The notes under the pieces were generated by a model. It searched no databases. It was not told the DNA's origin and saw only the letters and a program-made list of their open reading frames with translations. DNA of 64,000 nt, from the NCBI RefSeq assembly GCF_019336435.1, contig NZ_JAHWXQ010000004.1, forward strand, positions 124,001 through 188,000, read 5' to 3'. Shown here in pieces: positions 62,964 through 64,000 of this stretch; position 1 is the stretch's first letter, and every line of letters starts with the position of its first letter. A program made the position numbers and the translations under genes. This DNA is from Pontibacter populi. Its GTDB lineage: Bacteria > Bacteroidota > Bacteroidia > Cytophagales > Hymenobacteraceae.

Positions 62964-64000
62964 ATGACAGTCAAAAAGGGATTATCTCTGTTTTTGGTTG
63001 TGTCTGCTTTTACATTAACCCAGTGTAAGAATGAGATCAACCAGACACAGGCGACCACCGAGGCTACCGCTGAAGCCAAATCCGAAAAGGAGTACAAATA
63101 CGAAACAGCGCCCAACGACCCGCTTAATGCCCGCATTTATACACTGGATAACGGCCTGAAAGTATACCTGACAGACTACGAAGAAGCACCGCGCATCCAG
63201 ACATACATTGCTGTGCGCGCCGGTTCTAAAAACGACCCTTCCGATGCGACCGGCCTTGCCCACTACCTGGAGCACATGGTATTTAAAGGTACTACCGAAC
63301 TGGGTACACAAAACTGGGAGAAAGAAAAAGTAGAGCTCGATAAAGTAGAAGCCCTTTACGAAAAGTACAGAGCAACTACAGACGAAGCTGCCCGCAAAAA
63401 GATCTATGCGCAGATCGACTCCGTTTCGGGTGTAGCGGCTACGTATGCTATTGCCAATGAGTATGATAAAATTCTGGGTGCTATTGGGGCAAAAGGCACA
63501 AACGCTTACACCTGGGTAGACCAAACCGTTTATACCAACGACATCCCAAGCAACCAACTGGAACGCTGGGTAGAACTGGAAGCTGACCGCTTTGGCGATA
63601 TGATACCACGTATTTTCCATACGGAACTGGAGGCAGTGTACGAAGAGAAAAACCGTACGCTGGATAACGATGGCTGGAAGGTACAGGAAGCGATCAGCGC
63701 AGCCCTCTTCCCGACACACCAGTATGGTTCACAGTCAACTATAGGAACGATAGAGCACCTGAAAAACCCTTCTATTACCGAGATCAAGAAGTATTATAAC
63801 AAGTACTACATTCCGAATAACATGGCCATTGCCATGAGCGGCGACATTGATTTCGATCAGACTATCCGCCTGATTGACAAGTACTGGGGAAGTATGGAGA
63901 AGCAGCCTGTGCCAGCGTTTGACGTTGCCCAGGAGAAGCCAATCCAGAAGCCGATCGTTAAGGAAGTACTGGGCCCGGATGCAGAGAACGTATCCATTGC
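62964..64000 (+). CDS. M16 family zinc metallopeptidase lipoprotein, 3'-truncated
   Basis: First 345 residues of a gene cut by the window edge. Lipoprotein-type signal (FLVVSAFTLTQC). The inverted zinc motif HYLEH is in GLAHYLEHMVFKGT with the distal Glu in ELEAVYEEKNRTLDND; ARIYTLDNGLKVYLTDYEEAPR opens the first domain. Family members are clamshell peptidases that degrade small peptides in the periplasm or at the surface. The ATG sits in AAACTATGAC, again a half of the iterated palindrome. Confidence 0.92.
   Translation, partial: MTVKKGLSLFLVVSAFTLTQCKNEINQTQATTEATAEAKSEKEYKYETAPNDPLNARIYTLDNGLKVYLTDYEEAPRIQTYIAVRAGSKNDPSDATGLAHYLEHMVFKGTTELGTQNWEKEKVELDKVEALYEKYRATTDEAARKKIYAQIDSVSGVAATYAIANEYDKILGAIGAKGTNAYTWVDQTVYTNDIPSNQLERWVELEADRFGDMIPRIFHTELEAVYEEKNRTLDNDGWKVQEAISAALFPTHQYGSQSTIGTIEHLKNPSITEIKKYYNKYYIPNNMAIAMSGDIDFDQTIRLIDKYWGSMEKQPVPAFDVAQEKPIQKPIVKEVLGPDAENVSI

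Larger units (their letters stand above)
59..63740. repeat. Highly iterated palindrome AACTATAGTT (core CTATAG), window-wide
   Basis: A hand count gives about 110 CTATAG in the window against roughly 18-20 expected from base composition, and many more half-motifs ACTATA/TATAGT. Density is about five per kb between genes and one per kb inside genes. Within genes it tends to fall in the frame ACT-ATA-G or GCT-ATA-GTT (Thr-Ile, Ala-Ile-Val), using the otherwise rare ATA codon. It occurs inside terminator stems (40357-40398, 40835-40887) and loops (37624-37662). Confidence 0.8.

Overview
The window comes from a member of the Bacteroidota, most likely a Hymenobacteraceae (Pontibacter-like) chromosome. 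The evidence is a SusC/SusD pair, two proteins with type IX secretion sorting tails, promoters of the Bacteroidota type (TTTG, 19-20 bases, TAnnTTTG), almost no Shine-Dalgarno sites, a tmRNA whose tag ends YAMAA, and families typical of the phylum (DUF5689, DUF4112, DUF3667, four-helix-bundle protein, HbpS-like protein). No tRNA or rRNA gene, CRISPR array or transposase gene was found. The genus is an inference.

Layout. 1-3.7 kb: a TauE/SafE permease (cut by the window edge), a single-domain response regulator, a cystathionine beta-synthase/cysteine synthase and sucD. 4.4-7.4 kb: a peroxide-defence cluster, oxyR divergent from dps-ahpC-ahpD; a catalase gene at 52.4 kb probably belongs to the same regulon. 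7.9-12.7 kb: a minus-strand pheT - coiled-coil gene - zapA - rny operon. 13.5-16.1 kb: a DUF1684 protein and a Crp/Fnr regulator followed by two small exported proteins. 16.2-31.3 kb: a DeoR/GlpR-type regulator and a long minus-strand run (GDSL esterase, glycerophosphodiester phosphodiesterase, phosphoesterase, phospholipase-D-like lipoprotein, DUF5689 lipoprotein, SusD, SusC, GlpT, GlpD). I read this as an outer-membrane-to-cytoplasm route for phospholipid-derived glycerophosphodiesters.

32-44.5 kb: an atypical pyruvate kinase, YwbE, a four-helix-bundle gene framed by inverted GT-rich arrays, RadC, a membrane phosphoesterase, small lipoproteins, UvsE, DUF4112, NhaA beside the severed tail of a GH92 mannosidase gene, a double TonB_C protein and a hypothetical. 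44.9-52.2 kb: tmRNA, a transglutaminase-like protein and an FtsX-type permease, divergent from a sigma-54 response regulator/histidine kinase pair. 52.4-64 kb: catalase, DUF3667, cyclopropane synthase, two secreted proteins with sorting tails (one an M36 peptidase), dnaX and the start of an M16 peptidase gene.

Two features run through the whole window. The palindrome AACTATAGTT and its core CTATAG are strongly over-represented: by eye about 110 CTATAG against roughly 18-20 expected from composition. They are densest between genes, occur inside terminator stems and influence codon choice within genes. In addition, several long gaps between genes carry two families of hairpin-rich dispersed repeats, one of which shows compensatory base changes in its stems.
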